Shown here: positions 5,207 through 5,807 of the stretch, one piece after another
Layout: each line of letters begins with the position of its first letter
Position numbering within the stretch: the first letter of the stretch is position 1
DNA from: Candidatus Dormiibacterota bacterium
GTDB taxonomy: Bacteria; Chloroflexota; Dormibacteria; Aeolococcales; Aeolococcaceae
NCBI GenBank assembly: GCA_003153215.1
Contig: PLXL01000026.1
Location: 1,211-7,017 of the forward strand
DNA length: 5,807 nt
Direction of reading: 5' to 3'
Made by a program: the position numbers and the translations under genes
Notes under the pieces: model-generated
The model's input: the letters and a program-made list of their open reading frames with translations, nothing else
Told to the model about the DNA's origin: nothing
The model's database searches: none

Positions 5207-5807
5207 ACATCGATGTCGCGTTCGTGCCGGCGGAGGCCCGCCGCTGGCCATCCATTGTCTGCGTCGTAATCGACGAGTTGCGGGCCAGTTCAACGATCAC
5301 GACGCTCCTCGACCTCGGCTGCACCGACATCTCACTGACGGCGAGCCTCCGGGAGGCACGCCGCCTGGGTAGGGCGGATGGGAGCCTTCTTGCCGGTGAG
5401 CGTGATGGCCGCACACCGCGGGGCTTCGACACCAACAACTCGCCGGCCGAGCTGGCCAGGACGGCCGTGCTCGGACGGAGTGTGGTGCTCTGTACGACAA
5501 ACGGGACGGTTGTGATCAGCCGGCTTCGCCGGATGACGCCGCTACTCGTGGGCTGCCTTCTCAACGCTCGCGCTTGCGCCGAGGAGACTCTGCGGCAAGC
5601 CCTTTCGCTCGGTGCCGACGTGGGCATCGTGTGCGCTGGAGATCACGGCCGCTTCGCCTTGGAGGATGCGCTGACTGCGGGAGTGCTCCTGGAGCGGCTT
5701 CTTGAACTGTCCGCGGCCCGGCGAGTGCCCTGCCGGCTGAGTGACTCCGCAGAGGTCGCCATTCGCTTGCGGTGGACCTACCCTGACCTGGTATCGGCTT
5801 TCCGAGC
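5203..5807 (+). CDS. comB: 2-phosphosulfolactate phosphatase (ComB family), 3'-truncated by window edge
   Basis: ComB-type phosphatase, which in methanogens converts (2R)-phospho-3-sulfolactate to sulfolactate, a magnesium-dependent step of coenzyme M synthesis. In bacteria the family is widespread and its substrate is often untested. The frame is open for 201 codons to the window end; the family is roughly 230-250 residues, so about 30-50 residues are missing. Family motifs in order are VVIDELRASSTI (21-32), LAGERDG (63-69), GFDTNNSP (74-81), VLCTTNGT (95-102), VGCLLNARA (116-124), IVCAGDHGRFALEDALTAG (142-160). The C-terminal CRLSDSAEVA fits the late helix. Two positions differ from what I recall as common: NNSP where GNSP is usual, and V103 where the TTNGT motif is often followed by R or K then A. 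ATG 5203 gives the typical N-terminus MNIDVAFVPAEA; GTG 5194 is an in-frame alternative and TAG 5182 closes the frame upstream. No strong ribosome binding site stands before the ATG. A terminator lies between this gene and the Tm-1 operon, so it is probably transcribed separately or by read-through. Confidence 0.88.
   Translation, partial: MNIDVAFVPAEARRWPSIVCVVIDELRASSTITTLLDLGCTDISLTASLREARRLGRADGSLLAGERDGRTPRGFDTNNSPAELARTAVLGRSVVLCTTNGTVVISRLRRMTPLLVGCLLNARACAEETLRQALSLGADVGIVCAGDHGRFALEDALTAGVLLERLLELSAARRVPCRLSDSAEVAIRLRWTYPDLVSAFR

Noticed and set aside
4788..5627. Minus-strand open frame of 279 codons across the terminator and comB
   Set aside because: It runs through a perfect terminator hairpin and over the conserved ComB frame. 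Its Arg/Ser/Pro-rich composition is typical of an antisense shadow.

Overview
The window is GC-rich DNA with six protein-coding genes, all on the plus strand, plus one longer non-coding stretch (2540-2931). Base composition, GTG starts, strong AAGGAGG-type ribosome binding sites and a GC-only terminator hairpin without a U-tract suggest a high-GC bacterium. Actinomycetota is most likely and Chloroflexota possible; the sequence alone does not settle this. I see no tRNA, rRNA, CRISPR array, complete insertion sequence or replication origin.

Left block (1-2539): the C-terminal three quarters of a transaldolase-family enzyme, cut by the window edge, is followed after 10 bases by an IclR-family regulator. 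After another 61 bases comes a PtpB-like tyrosine/dual-specificity phosphatase. Spacing and shared strand fit one transcript of sugar-phosphate metabolism with its regulator. The phosphatase is notable because its conserved N-terminal part has no ATG, GTG or TTG start. The codon that sits correctly behind a good ribosome binding site is ACG, one base from ATG.

Middle non-coding stretch (2540-2931): it holds repeated CTGACCA words, a GC-rich stem that may end the left transcript, a 14-base palindrome, a nested inverted-repeat structure, a candidate promoter, and a cluster of related CCGCG/GGAG palindromes just ahead of the next operon. The cluster is a good candidate operator.

Right block (2932-5117): two genes form an operon. 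The first encodes a Tm-1-like ATP-binding protein (UPF0261 type) and the second a TIM-barrel protein of the 'phosphoenolpyruvate hydrolase' family. These are the two halves of the plant Tm-1 antiviral protein, kept here as separate genes. An 8-base-pair inverted repeat lies between them, and a perfect 14-base-pair hairpin ends the operon.

Right edge (5203-5807): a 3'-truncated gene that reads open to the window end encodes a ComB-type 2-phosphosulfolactate phosphatase. It may be translationally coupled to a 17-codon leader frame. The most interesting parts are the ACG-start phosphatase, the biochemically undefined Tm-1/TIM-barrel pair with its structured control regions, and the adjacency of that pair to comB.
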